Positions 1 to 7,410 of a DNA stretch of 12,159 nt are shown one piece after another; position 1 is the first letter of the stretch; each line of letters begins with the position of its first letter. The notes beneath the pieces are model-generated. The model did no database searches. It was not told the origin of the DNA and saw only the letters and a list, made by a program, of their open reading frames with translations. A program made the translations under genes and the position numbers. The stretch is from Acidobacteriota bacterium (GTDB taxonomy: Bacteria; Acidobacteriota; Terriglobia; UBA7540). Location: NCBI GenBank assembly GCA_003224665.1, contig QHZM01000209.1, positions 1 through 12,159 of the forward strand. Reading direction: 5' to 3'.

Positions 1-3000
1 TGGACTCAACGTCTGCCCGAGGAAGTTCAGGTGGAGGCCACTCGTGGGATTGCCCGGTTTTGAGTTGGCGAGGGGTAATGCCGTTCCGGCATGAGGTCTT
101 AAGAAATGCTGGACATAGTCAGTGCCCTCCTTGCGTGCCATGTTCCACCCCAGAAAACGCGGGAGGTACTTCGGTGACGCGATCGTTCCTGGAACATGGT
201 GAAGGCCCGGATTCCCCATGGGTCCCCATAGCCCCATCGTCTGATCAGCGACAAGCGCAGACTGCATTGTGGGCGCCGTAATGGTAAACGTGACAGCATT
301 AGAGTTTCCTCCGTCCGTCAGATTGTTGACAGTAATCTGAGCAGTCCCTGGACTCGCGATCAAATCCCCTGTGATTGTAGCTACCAACCTGTTTGGCCCA
401 TAATAAAGGGTTTGGAGGGGTTTGCCGTTCCACTGCACATATGACCCGAAAATGAAGCCGCTTCCGTCCACCTCCAGCGGAAAGCTGAAACCGCCCGCGA
501 TAGCGCTTGTGGGGCTGACCGCAGTGATGACAGGCGCTGCCTCGCCAGTGATAGTCACGTTCAAGTAACTCGATCTGCCGCCCCCAGGCGGGGGATTGTA
601 AACGTCGATCGTGTCATTCCCGTTGTACTGGATGTCCTTGGCCGGGATGATGGCTTGCAGTTCCGTATTGCTCACGAAGGTAGTTGGGCAATAGTGGGAG
701 TCCGATTCGACCACCGACTGGGGAACAAAGTTGGCGCCCCTCACCGCCAGGAGAAAATCTGGTCCCCCTGCTTGCACTGTGGTAGGCGAAACGGAGGTGA
801 TCGCCGGAACTGGATTTGAAACGGGCGTTCCTGTCGCCAGTTTCCACAAGATACCTGTCCCATTCCCGATGACCGGCTCTTCAAAGCCCCAAGTAGTCGC
901 TTGCGTCGGAGCCACTTGGATACCGACCTCGGCCTGCGCGCCTTGGTCTTCATCGGAGCAATTCCCGCCGAAGGTGGCGTCGGCATAGTTGAACAGGACT
1001 TCGCTCGACCCTTCACGAAACACCACCTGGAACTTCACCGTCGCCGAAGTGCCTCCTCGACATTCAAAGCTCTCTACATCCCGCCACTCGACCACCAACT
1101 CGCGGTTCGGCGCTGTCCCGGTGACGTCCCAGAAGACGTTGTTATTGCTTCCTGAGACCGGATAAAGGTCTTGCCAGAATGGTGCAATTAGAGTTGTGAG
1201 AGACGAGTATGCCCGGTAGTTGGCGTTCGGCGGCAAGTAGACATCCACAAAGCCACCAAAAACATCAGTGAAGCTGACGGTTCCGTTACTGCTGACGAAC
1301 AGATCGGTGAAGCTGCCCCCGCCAAATTGAATTGGGAAGGGCGAGGTGATGGTGGCTACCGAATCGTCTCCAAGATCGAGATTTGTCCCGGAGAAGTTCC
1401 GGTAATTATAATCGGACGGCGCGACTGGCCAGGGGTAGTAATTTGTCAGGGCATCGACGTTCACACTATCCCCGCCGGGAAAAGTCAACGTGTGGTTCCC
1501 GGAAGCCGGGGGGATCCACTGGCCACTATATATTCCGTCGCCGGCCGCCTGATCTGGGCTCGTTCCATCATCCTGGAGCGTAATCGTGTCTCCGCTCGAC
1601 GATAGCACACTCACTGATCCGTTCGGCTGCCCACAGGTGATGTTGAGATAGGCCAGTGTGACCGGCGAGCCCACGGCCCCTGAAGTGTTCATTACGCTGG
1701 GTTGTAGCCGCGATGCCACCGTGGCGCCCGAACACGTCAGCGATCCGTACGCGTCGAGACGCTTTCCGGTAATCGTCTGGGGCAGCGAAGGAATCGTGTC
1801 GCCGCCGGCCAAAATGAGGTTTTTGATGGCCCGCCAATCCAGGCTCGGGTTTTGTGCTTTCAGCAGGGCAGCGACACCGGTCACGAACGGAGCGGCCATG
1901 GAGGTCCCGCTGAAAACGCTGTAAGTGTTATTGGGCGTCGTGCTCAGGATTTCCTGGCCGGGTGCGCCCAAATGTACGGTATGGCGTCCGAGGTTGGAAA
2001 AGGTCGCGGCAGCGTCGGTCCGTGACGTGGCCGCGACCGAGATGATGTTCGGCGCGAAGAAGCTCGCTGGGAAAGTCGGGGTGAGATCGTTGTCCTGGAA
2101 ATCGTTTCCCGCCGCTGCGACGAAGAGGATGCCGTCCTCCTCCTGTGCATGAATCGCGTCGAGCAAAGCTTGCGAAACAAAATCCCCTCCCCAGCTATTG
2201 TTGGTCGCGACGAGGTTGACGCCGTTGTCTTTCATCGCCTTCACGAAATCGAGACAGGCGATGGCGCCACTTTCTCCCCCTCCTCCATCGCCATCCAGGA
2301 ACTTGCATGCCATCAAGTTGACGTTCCAGTTGACCCCTGCCACTCCCACGTTGTTGTTACCGGCCGCTCCAATGATGCCGGAGACGTGGGTGCCGTGGCT
2401 GTTGTCGTCCAATGGGTCGCACGTGGCAGGGAAGGGCACCACATTGATGCCGTGCGTTCCCCCAGGGCATATGATCGTGTTACCGTCTACAGAAATACTG
2501 AAACTCGTGGGGGCTGACCAGACATTGGCGGCAAGGTCTTGATGGTCGTAGTCAATTCCGGTATCGAGTGTAGCGATGACGATGCTCGAGCTTCCCGTGG
2601 TAAGCTCCCAGGCGGAAGGAGCGTGAATGTCCGCGCCGGCCGTCCCTCCAAACTGACCTGTGTTGTTGATGCCCCATTGCTGGGGAAAGAGAGTGTCGTT
2701 CGGGAGAACCGTCGCACGGACGATGTAGTTGGGTTCGGCGTATAACACTTCTGGTTCGCGCAGATATCGTCGGATAGCGTGCTTGACTGATAGCCCGGAA
2801 GAAAGCCTCACGAGCTGAAGGCCCTCAACCGCGTGAAAGCGCCGTAAGAGCACGGCAGACATTCGAGCATGAAGGCTTCGGGCACTTTGCTCGGAGACGT
2901 CAGGCTTGAGCCGAACCATGACCTCGCCGGGAACGTATTTCTTCTCCGGCTGCTTCCCACCGAGGTTCCAGCGTTTGCGTGAAGTATTAACTATGGACGA

Positions 3001-3144
3001 ATCGCTGTGTGGTGAGAGGAGAAATTGGCCAGACGAAATCGCTGCGAGCGATACGGCAAGGACACCCAGTATTGATATGCCGATAACAAGTCGCCGCGTC
3101 AGCGAACGGATTCTCCGGTGAAATGCTCCCGAGGGCAAACGCAT
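1..3144 (-). CDS. Secreted S8 subtilisin-like serine protease with IPT/TIG domains (C-terminus beyond window)
   Basis: One frame stays open from an ATG at 3144 to the left edge: 1048 codons with no stop. Residues about 17-37 are a hydrophobic segment after an Arg-rich start, a signal peptide or anchor. Residues about 69-145 resemble the fervidolysin/I9-like propeptide (VPGEVMVRLKP, then YAEPNYIV). The peptidase S8 domain spans about 155-455 with the full catalytic set: Asp194 (LDTGID), His250 (HGTHVSG), oxyanion Asn347 (AAAGND) and Ser415 (SGTSMAAP). Next come beta-rich modules, including a nidogen-like stretch around 620-770, and two IPT/TIG domains (about 777-866 and 867-958). The tail after residue 960 is unassigned. 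A GAAGG element lies just upstream of the ATG. Family knowledge: an extracellular endopeptidase matured by propeptide removal; the IPT domains may aid surface or substrate binding. Substrate unknown. Full length cannot be judged. Confidence 0.93.
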   Translation of the reverse strand, partial: MRLPSGAFHRRIRSLTRRLVIGISILGVLAVSLAAISSGQFLLSPHSDSSIVNTSRKRWNLGGKQPEKKYVPGEVMVRLKPDVSEQSARSLHARMSAVLLRRFHAVEGLQLVRLSSGLSVKHAIRRYLREPEVLYAEPNYIVRATVLPNDTLFPQQWGINNTGQFGGTAGADIHAPSAWELTTGSSSIVIATLDTGIDYDHQDLAANVWSAPTSFSISVDGNTIICPGGTHGINVVPFPATCDPLDDNSHGTHVSGIIGAAGNNNVGVAGVNWNVNLMACKFLDGDGGGGESGAIACLDFVKAMKDNGVNLVATNNSWGGDFVSQALLDAIHAQEEDGILFVAAAGNDFQDNDLTPTFPASFFAPNIISVAATSRTDAAATFSNLGRHTVHLGAPGQEILSTTPNNTYSVFSGTSMAAPFVTGVAALLKAQNPSLDWRAIKNLILAGGDTIPSLPQTITGKRLDAYGSLTCSGATVASRLQPSVMNTSGAVGSPVTLAYLNITCGQPNGSVSVLSSSGDTITLQDDGTSPDQAAGDGIYSGQWIPPASGNHTLTFPGGDSVNVDALTNYYPWPVAPSDYNYRNFSGTNLDLGDDSVATITSPFPIQFGGGSFTDLFVSSNGTVSFTDVFGGFVDVYLPPNANYRAYSSLTTLIAPFWQDLYPVSGSNNNVFWDVTGTAPNRELVVEWRDVESFECRGGTSATVKFQVVFREGSSEVLFNYADATFGGNCSDEDQGAQAEVGIQVAPTQATTWGFEEPVIGNGTGILWKLATGTPVSNPVPAITSVSPTTVQAGGPDFLLAVRGANFVPQSVVESDSHYCPTTFVSNTELQAIIPAKDIQYNGNDTIDVYNPPPGGGRSSYLNVTITGEAAPVITAVSPTSAIAGGFSFPLEVDGSGFIFGSYVQWNGKPLQTLYYGPNRLVATITGDLIASPGTAQITVNNLTDGGNSNAVTFTITAPTMQSALVADQTMGLWGPMGNPGLHHVPGTIASPKYLPRFLGWNMARKEGTDYVQHFLRPHAGTALPLANSKPGNPTSGLHLNFLGQTLSP

Positions 3145-3182
3145 AGGCCTTCAGATCACTTTGCTGGTTACCTGGACTAGTA

Positions 3183-3211
3183 AAGGTACTCTTTGGTACA
3201 TGTGAAATCAA
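3183..3211 (-). promoter_or_regulatory. Candidate sigma70-type promoter of the S8 protease gene
   Basis: On the minus strand, TTGATT (3206-3211) is followed after 17 bases by TACCTT (3183-3188), about 38 bases before the protease ATG. The -35 matches the consensus at 4 of 6 positions and the -10 at only 3 of 6. Spacing and position are right but the boxes are weak, so this is only a candidate. Confidence 0.25.
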
Positions 3212-3607
3212 GGGTTACATTGAAACCGCCTCATTTCGGTTTGCGCGAAATTTCATTTTCGGGCGATCCCGGTTCTCACCACGTGACGCCTCAGCGTCAA
3301 GCGATGCTACCCATCTGTCTCCAAAATCTGGTTGACCTGCAGAATCACTGATGTAGCGCCCTCGGCCCTACCGTGACAGTTAAATCTCGACAACACCAAC
3401 GCGCATGACGACTCTCGCGGGAAGGACACACCGATTCCGCAACGAGGCTGCGAAGTGTCGACGCGATTTGAGTTTTGGTACGGTAGTGTCCAGCGGCGCC
3501 GTTTTGCTACGTTCCACATTTCGTCGAACGTCACCCTATCCAAGTCCCGCGCATAAGTTTCATTGGTGCAGAAGGTTATGGTGAATCGTCAGTGGGTTCA
3601 ATGCCCC

Positions 3608-3632
3608 ACCAACTGCTTCTCGAGCAGTTGGT
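3608..3632. repeat. Perfect 10-bp inverted repeat (hairpin), 5-nt loop
   Basis: ACCAACTGCT (3608-3617) and AGCAGTTGGT (3623-3632) are exact reverse complements around the loop TCTCG. Neither side has a run of T, so a classical intrinsic terminator is not supported. It lies 124 bases beyond the 3' end of the tRNA relic in that gene's direction. It could be a processing or termination hairpin, a protein-binding palindrome, or a relic. Confidence 0.5.
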
Positions 3633-3755
3633 CTATTCCAGCTATAAGTGATTGATTTTCAGCGATTTGAATTTCGGGCCATTGGAACCTGAAACGGGAA
3701 ACTGACTGAGGTCGAGGGTTCCTTCTTGTATGTAAGTGCCTTGTCGCCAGTGGTT

Positions 3756-3832
3756 TGGTGAGCCATGAGGGAATCGAACCCCCAACCTACTGATTAAGAG
3801 CAAGCCAGCCTGGTTCCATGCTTAAGATGCTC
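3756..3832 (-). pseudogene. Degenerate tRNA-Lys(CTT): intact 3' half with CCA, decayed 5' half; possible att site
   Basis: On the minus strand, 3800 to 3756 reads as an exact 45-nt tRNA 3' half: anticodon loop CTCTTAA (anticodon CTT, lysine), stem strand TCAGT, variable loop AGGTT, T-stem GGGGG/CCCTC (one G-T pair) around TTCGATT, acceptor strand ATGGCTC, discriminator A, and encoded CCA. The 32 nt upstream (3832-3801) do not fold properly. GAGCATC pairs with only four of seven acceptor bases, the D stem is at most 3 bp (AGC/GCT), and the anticodon stem GCTTG/TCAGT has one mismatch and two G-T pairs. An intact gene would need acceptor GAGCCAT and anticodon strand ACTGA. Conservation that starts at the anticodon loop and runs through CCA is what tyrosine-recombinase integration into tRNA genes leaves behind. 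A simply decaying tRNA gene is the alternative. Confidence 0.7.
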
Positions 3833-3875
3833 TCCCATATTTTCCATAGCGTTACACCAATTCGGGGCTTCTGCT

Positions 3876-3906
3876 TTCGCTCAAAAAAGAACCCCTTTTG
3901 AGTGAA
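3876..3906 (-). terminator. Candidate terminator hairpin downstream of the TPR gene
   Basis: Bases 3876-3886 pair with 3896-3906 in an 11-bp stem with one G-T pair and a 9-nt loop. It lies 112 bases past the stop codon of the minus-strand TPR gene. The T-rich run on the minus strand is inside the stem rather than after it, so intrinsic termination is plausible but not typical. Confidence 0.35.
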
Positions 3907-4017
3907 TGAGGTCGAATTTTGGAACATATTAAATACAGTGCGGTGAGCAAAAGGCCTTGTCCAAAATCACGGACGGAATTTTTGCGGACGACAACAGGCA
4001 AATTGTGGCCCAGCGCG

Positions 4018-6717
4018 TCAGTTCGCAGTGGCCTTCTTGTTATTTCGTGATTCCTCGATGATCCCAATCGCTTTCAACGCATCCGGATCATTGGGGTTCA
4101 GCCTGAGGGCGAGGCGAAGTTCCTGCTCTCCATTTTCCGGGTCGCCGGTGCGAGCGTAGATCAAGCCCAGATTCTTGTGGAGGACGGGGAGCTGGGGACA
4201 TTGGCCGCAGAGCTCCAATGCCTCCTTGAGCTGCTCCACGGCCTGCGGCCAATCGTGACTATTGGCGGCTTCGAGGGCAAAATTATTCAGCGTCTGCACT
4301 CGATCTGAGAGTTTCCGGGATCTTTGCAGGGCCTGGAATCGGTCCATATAGAGCTTCGCTTCAGGCCTGCCGGCCTTACTCAGCGTCTGAGCAAGGTTGT
4401 AGAGGGCCTGCGAATTGTTGGGATCGGCTTCCACCGCCAGTTGCAAGTGGTGGATCGCCTCTTCCTGTTTCCCAAGATGGAGCAAGTCCTGACCCAGAAG
4501 ATAGTGGGCCACAGAATTCTTAGGTTCCATGGACACCAGCTTCTCCAAGAGCGCCGTCGAGCGAGGATAATTGCTCGCCTGCCTTTCGAGCAAAGCCAGC
4601 AGGTAAAGCACACTAGAGTACTCCGGGGACAGCCGGTAGGCGGCTTCGAGCTCCGTCCTTGCTTCCTGGCGCTTGCCCAAGTCGTAGAGGGCCCGACCGC
4701 GATTGTAGTGCGCAGAGGGAGAATTGGGCGCTAGGCGAACAGCCTCGGTGAATTGTTCCAAAGCTCCGCGCAAATCGTACTGGTCCGCGAGCGCAATGCC
4801 CAAGTTCACATGGGCGTCCGCTGAGTCAGGCTGCAACTCCAAAACCTTTCGAAACAGCGGGATTGATTCTTTGAGATGGCCGAGTTTCACTTCGGTCATC
4901 CCAAGCGTCGTGTAAGCGTCGGTGTTATTCGGAGAAAGCCCGATGGCCTTCCGAAAGAGCTCCTCAGCTCCGGCATAATGCCCCTGGCCTGCCAGAACAA
5001 GCCCCCAATCGAGATAGGCGCGTGCGTTCTTCGGATCGTGGTCAGTGGCCTTCCTGAAAAGCGAAACGGCCTCCGCAATCTTTCCCTGACGCACGTAGAC
5101 ATTGGCCAGGCTGTTTTCGGCCTCGGCATACTCCGGGTTTATCGCCAGGGCCGTCCTGAATTCCCGCTCAGCATCGTTCCCGCGGCCATTCGCCAGACGA
5201 AGTATTCCCAGCTGGTTATGCGCCTCGGCAAAATTCGGGTCGAGTTCGACCGCTTTTTCGAGTTCCTGGCTCTCTTCCCCTCGTTTACCTAATTTTTCCA
5301 GAGCCAGCGCCAAGTTATAGTGCGTCTTTGGATTATCAGGCTCCAACTCAATCACCTCGATATACATCGCCACCGCACCTTCAGTGTCACCCTTCTCGAG
5401 AAGGGCGTTCGCCTTGCTGCCAAGGATTGCGGCATTTGTTTCCCGGTCACTCCAACTTTTCGCCTCCTGAAAGGCGTGGACTTCTTCTTCAGCGCGCTGG
5501 GGCTCATTTTTCTTCCTGAAAATCAGGCTCAGCTCGTAAGGGGCTTCAGCCGCATGAGGGTTCAGTTTTTTCGCAGCTTCGAGTTGTTCAATCCCTTCTT
5601 CCAGGTGCTCGGAGTGTGCCAGTACGAACCCCAGGTTGTAGCGCGCCTCGTAGCTATCCGGCTTCAGCTCCACCGCCCGGCGCAGCTCCCGAGCAGCCCG
5701 GGTGAGGTCTCCTAGCTTTCGATAAGCGGTGCCCATGACGAGGTGGCCCTCGTAATCGCCGGGTACCCTGCGAGTAAAAACCTGGAGGTGAGGAAGTGCA
5801 GCGGCGTTTTCACCGAGCTCAGTCAGTATCTTTGCCAGCGAAATTCGAGCAACATTGTCCTCGGGGTCGAGCCTGACCGCTTCTTCGTACTCAGCTTTCG
5901 CTTCCTTGAAACGAACGTGTTTCGCGTAGACAGTTGCCAGGGCGAAATGCACATCCGCCGACTTCGGGTACGACGCCACGAGCGTTCGCAGGAATTCGAT
6001 GGCGTGGTCCGTATCACCATTGAATTCGTAAGCAGCGCCCAAGTCCAGTTGCAGTTGATGGGCCAGCTTTTCCGGAGGGTCCGATGCCAGGGCCTGTCGC
6101 AAGTAAAAAATCTCCGCCGGATATCTCTTCTGTGAGTGGAGCAGCTTGGCCAAATTGGACGCCGCAAAGGTGAAACGGGGATTGATTTTGAGTGCGCCCC
6201 TGAATTCCTCCTCCGCTCCGTCCAATTCGCCCAGATCCTGAAGGACCAGCCCGAGCGCATTATGCGCTGCGAAAAAGTCCGGCTTCTGCCGGACCAGGAT
6301 GCGGAGATGGTCCGCTGCTTGCTTTTGTTTCTCGTTTTGAGCCAGCGCTACGGCCAGGTTAAACCGCGGCTGCACCGAATTAGGCTCAAGACGTAAGGCG
6401 GCCTCAAAGGCCGGAATGGCGCAGGCGAAATCATTTTGTTGCGCGAACAAAGCGCCAAGAGTGTTGTACGCGCCGGCAGACGGATGGGTTGAGAGGGCTT
6501 GAAGGATTTCGGAGACTTGCCGCGAAGACTTCGCCGACCGGCAGGATTTAAAGAAGACTACGGGGGTTGTAGAGTTGGCTGTCGGCTCCTGAGGCTTGCT
6601 CACCTGATCCTCGGCCCGCATGATGTAACACGGAAGGGCAGCAAAAAGGGAAGCGGATGCCAGCGCTGCGCAAAATCGCTGGCGATCTCGAAGTGCTGCC
6701 CGCCAAGTTTTTCGCAT
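4018..6717 (-). CDS. Exported tetratricopeptide-repeat (TPR) protein, about 23 repeats
   Basis: The product is 899 residues. The start at 6717 has AAGGA six bases upstream and is followed by a basic, then hydrophobic N-terminus (MRKTW, core about 16-32), so it is probably exported. The frame is open for another 135 codons upstream, but that part is antisense to the HMA gene and has no TPR character. From about residue 83 to 885 I count roughly 23 TPR units of 34 residues, many with textbook W/L-G-Y-A-F-A-P spacing and ends such as ELDPN. Repeat register loosens around the middle (near KSWSDRE) and in the last two units, where the linkers are longer. TPRs form superhelical protein-binding scaffolds and have no catalytic role. 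It is divergent from the selenoprotein/CRTAC1 pair, whose second member also carries TPRs. This suggests an envelope scaffold; the partner is unknown. Confidence 0.93.
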   Translation of the reverse strand: MRKTWRAALRDRQRFCAALASASLFAALPCYIMRAEDQVSKPQEPTANSTTPVVFFKSCRSAKSSRQVSEILQALSTHPSAGAYNTLGALFAQQNDFACAIPAFEAALRLEPNSVQPRFNLAVALAQNEKQKQAADHLRILVRQKPDFFAAHNALGLVLQDLGELDGAEEEFRGALKINPRFTFAASNLAKLLHSQKRYPAEIFYLRQALASDPPEKLAHQLQLDLGAAYEFNGDTDHAIEFLRTLVASYPKSADVHFALATVYAKHVRFKEAKAEYEEAVRLDPEDNVARISLAKILTELGENAAALPHLQVFTRRVPGDYEGHLVMGTAYRKLGDLTRAARELRRAVELKPDSYEARYNLGFVLAHSEHLEEGIEQLEAAKKLNPHAAEAPYELSLIFRKKNEPQRAEEEVHAFQEAKSWSDRETNAAILGSKANALLEKGDTEGAVAMYIEVIELEPDNPKTHYNLALALEKLGKRGEESQELEKAVELDPNFAEAHNQLGILRLANGRGNDAEREFRTALAINPEYAEAENSLANVYVRQGKIAEAVSLFRKATDHDPKNARAYLDWGLVLAGQGHYAGAEELFRKAIGLSPNNTDAYTTLGMTEVKLGHLKESIPLFRKVLELQPDSADAHVNLGIALADQYDLRGALEQFTEAVRLAPNSPSAHYNRGRALYDLGKRQEARTELEAAYRLSPEYSSVLYLLALLERQASNYPRSTALLEKLVSMEPKNSVAHYLLGQDLLHLGKQEEAIHHLQLAVEADPNNSQALYNLAQTLSKAGRPEAKLYMDRFQALQRSRKLSDRVQTLNNFALEAANSHDWPQAVEQLKEALELCGQCPQLPVLHKNLGLIYARTGDPENGEQELRLALRLNPNDPDALKAIGIIEESRNNKKATAN

Positions 6718-6901
6718 GTGGTTTCCTTGAATTGTATCCCGCGTTGGAACCCGAGGTCTAGTTATCTGGGAATATCGGAACACGACTCTTGCACTTGGCG
6801 GGAGAAGCGTTATACAGTCCAAACCGTACCCATCTCGCGGGGCAAGGCCCTCCATTCCTGCCAGGAAAGTAGGCGGTGTAATTTCGCCAGAGGAAGCTGC
6901 G
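6718..6901. promoter_or_regulatory. Divergent intergenic region with a candidate plus-strand promoter
   Basis: These 184 bases separate two genes transcribed in opposite directions, so both promoters should lie here. For the plus strand, TTGCAC (6789-6794) and TATACA (6811-6816) are 16 bases apart, which would give a leader of about 80 bases before the HMA start. The match is modest. For the minus strand I find no convincing pair. No metal-regulator (MerR-type) operator is evident. Confidence 0.35.
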
Positions 6902-7294
6902 ATGAACAGAAGGACGTTGCTTTTGGGCATGGGACTAGCGCTAGCCGGCCTTGTGGGTCCTGCCGGGGTCGTTCGGTCGGACCCCCCAAAAGAGGAGACC
7001 GTCACACTTGAGATCAGCGGCATTACCTGAAGCGCCTGCGTGACCGCAGTGCAGTCTGCACTGGAATCCGTCAAGGGGGTCACGGAAGCGAAGGTGTCGC
7101 TGGAGTGTAAGCTCGTTCCCACGGAGCGCTCCTCGCTTCCCAGAGTAAGACCCAGTTACACTCGCCTCCTTTATATGGTCAAATACGAGCCCGATAAAGT
7201 GAAACTGGAAGACCTGATCAAGGCAGTGAAAAATGCGCCTGGCATGGGCTATTACGAGACGAAGGTCAAGGAAGGGGAGCCGAAGAAAAAGTAA
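6902..7294 (+). CDS. Exported heavy-metal-associated (HMA) domain selenoprotein; TGA at 7028-7030 read as selenocysteine
   Basis: The frame from ATG 6902 to TAA 7294 encodes 130 residues if the single internal TGA (residue 43) is read through. GAGGAAG lies just upstream of the ATG. Residues 1-26 form an export signal with RRTLLLG, possibly Tat. From residue 33 the sequence follows the HMA (MerP/CopZ-like) beta-alpha-beta-beta-alpha-beta fold: VTLEISGIT-U-SACVTAVQ, ALESVKGV, VSLEC, LLYMVKYEP and LEDLIKAVKNA. The family metal site is GMTCxxC; here the first Cys is TGA and the second is Cys46, giving UxxC. An extra Cys69 and a loop of about 15 residues (73-88) are unusual. The hairpin after the TGA fits a SECIS. 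Inferred role: periplasmic binding or redox handling of a soft metal. A TGC/TGT-to-TGA nonsense mutation is the alternative, but downstream coding and the hairpin argue against it. The parvulin/CRTAC1 gene follows 116 bases later. Confidence 0.85.
7047..7063 (+). promoter_or_regulatory. Bacterial SECIS-like hairpin downstream of the in-frame TGA
   Basis: CAGTGCA (7047-7053) pairs perfectly with TGCACTG (7057-7063) around the loop GTC, beginning 16 bases after the TGA; the loop lies 23 bases after it. Bacterial SECIS elements sit directly downstream of the Sec codon and present a G-U-containing loop to SelB. From memory, the E. coli fdhF element has UGCA-GGUC-UGCA at its tip, and this one has UGCA-GUC-UGCA. 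There is no obvious counterpart of the bulged U in the E. coli stem. Confidence 0.75.
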
Positions 7295-7410
7295 GTCCAG
7301 GTTTGTGGGTCCTCCATCGCCTTCGCGAGATTTCGTCTCCACCTTTGGGCCGAGGAACGATCCTTGCGCCAGCGCAGCCACGGCAACCCCCTGTCGAGGA
7401 GCACCTCACC

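Larger units (their letters stand above)
3145..4017. other. Long intergenic region without a convincing gene
   Basis: About 870 bases separate the start of the protease gene from the end of the TPR gene. Short open frames, such as 3307-3543 on the minus strand, show no recognisable domain, no good ribosome binding site and no natural protein character. The stretch contains the protease promoter region, a small 6-bp hairpin at 3284-3299 (TGACGC, loop CTCA, GCGTCA), a 10-bp hairpin at 3608-3632, a tRNA-Lys relic at 3756-3832 and a hairpin at 3876-3906. I see no integrase or transposase remnant that I can defend. Confidence 0.6.

Noticed and set aside
3307..3543. 78-codon minus-strand frame in the intergenic region
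   Set aside because: No ribosome site, no recognisable domain and no conserved-looking pattern; it is short enough to occur by chance.
3590..3640. A second tRNA-like element (GGTTCAA near a hairpin)
   Set aside because: The T-loop would be eight bases, and the neighbouring hairpin does not sit in any tRNA arm position.
6731..6736. TACAAT as a -10 box for the minus-strand TPR gene
   Set aside because: A start site from this box would fall at the AAGGA ribosome site, leaving essentially no leader.
6718..7122. 135-codon N-terminal extension of the TPR reading frame
   Set aside because: It is antisense to the HMA selenoprotein, has no TPR or signal character, and the internal ATG at 6717 has a good ribosome site and export signal.
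7040..7294. HMA gene starting at GTG 7040, after the TGA
   Set aside because: This start would remove the first beta strand and the metal-binding loop of the HMA fold and has no ribosome binding site.
7303..7410. Earlier TTG start for the parvulin/CRTAC1 fusion
   Set aside because: The added 36 residues are Pro/Arg-rich and would precede the signal or anchor; ATG 7411 has GAGGAG upstream.
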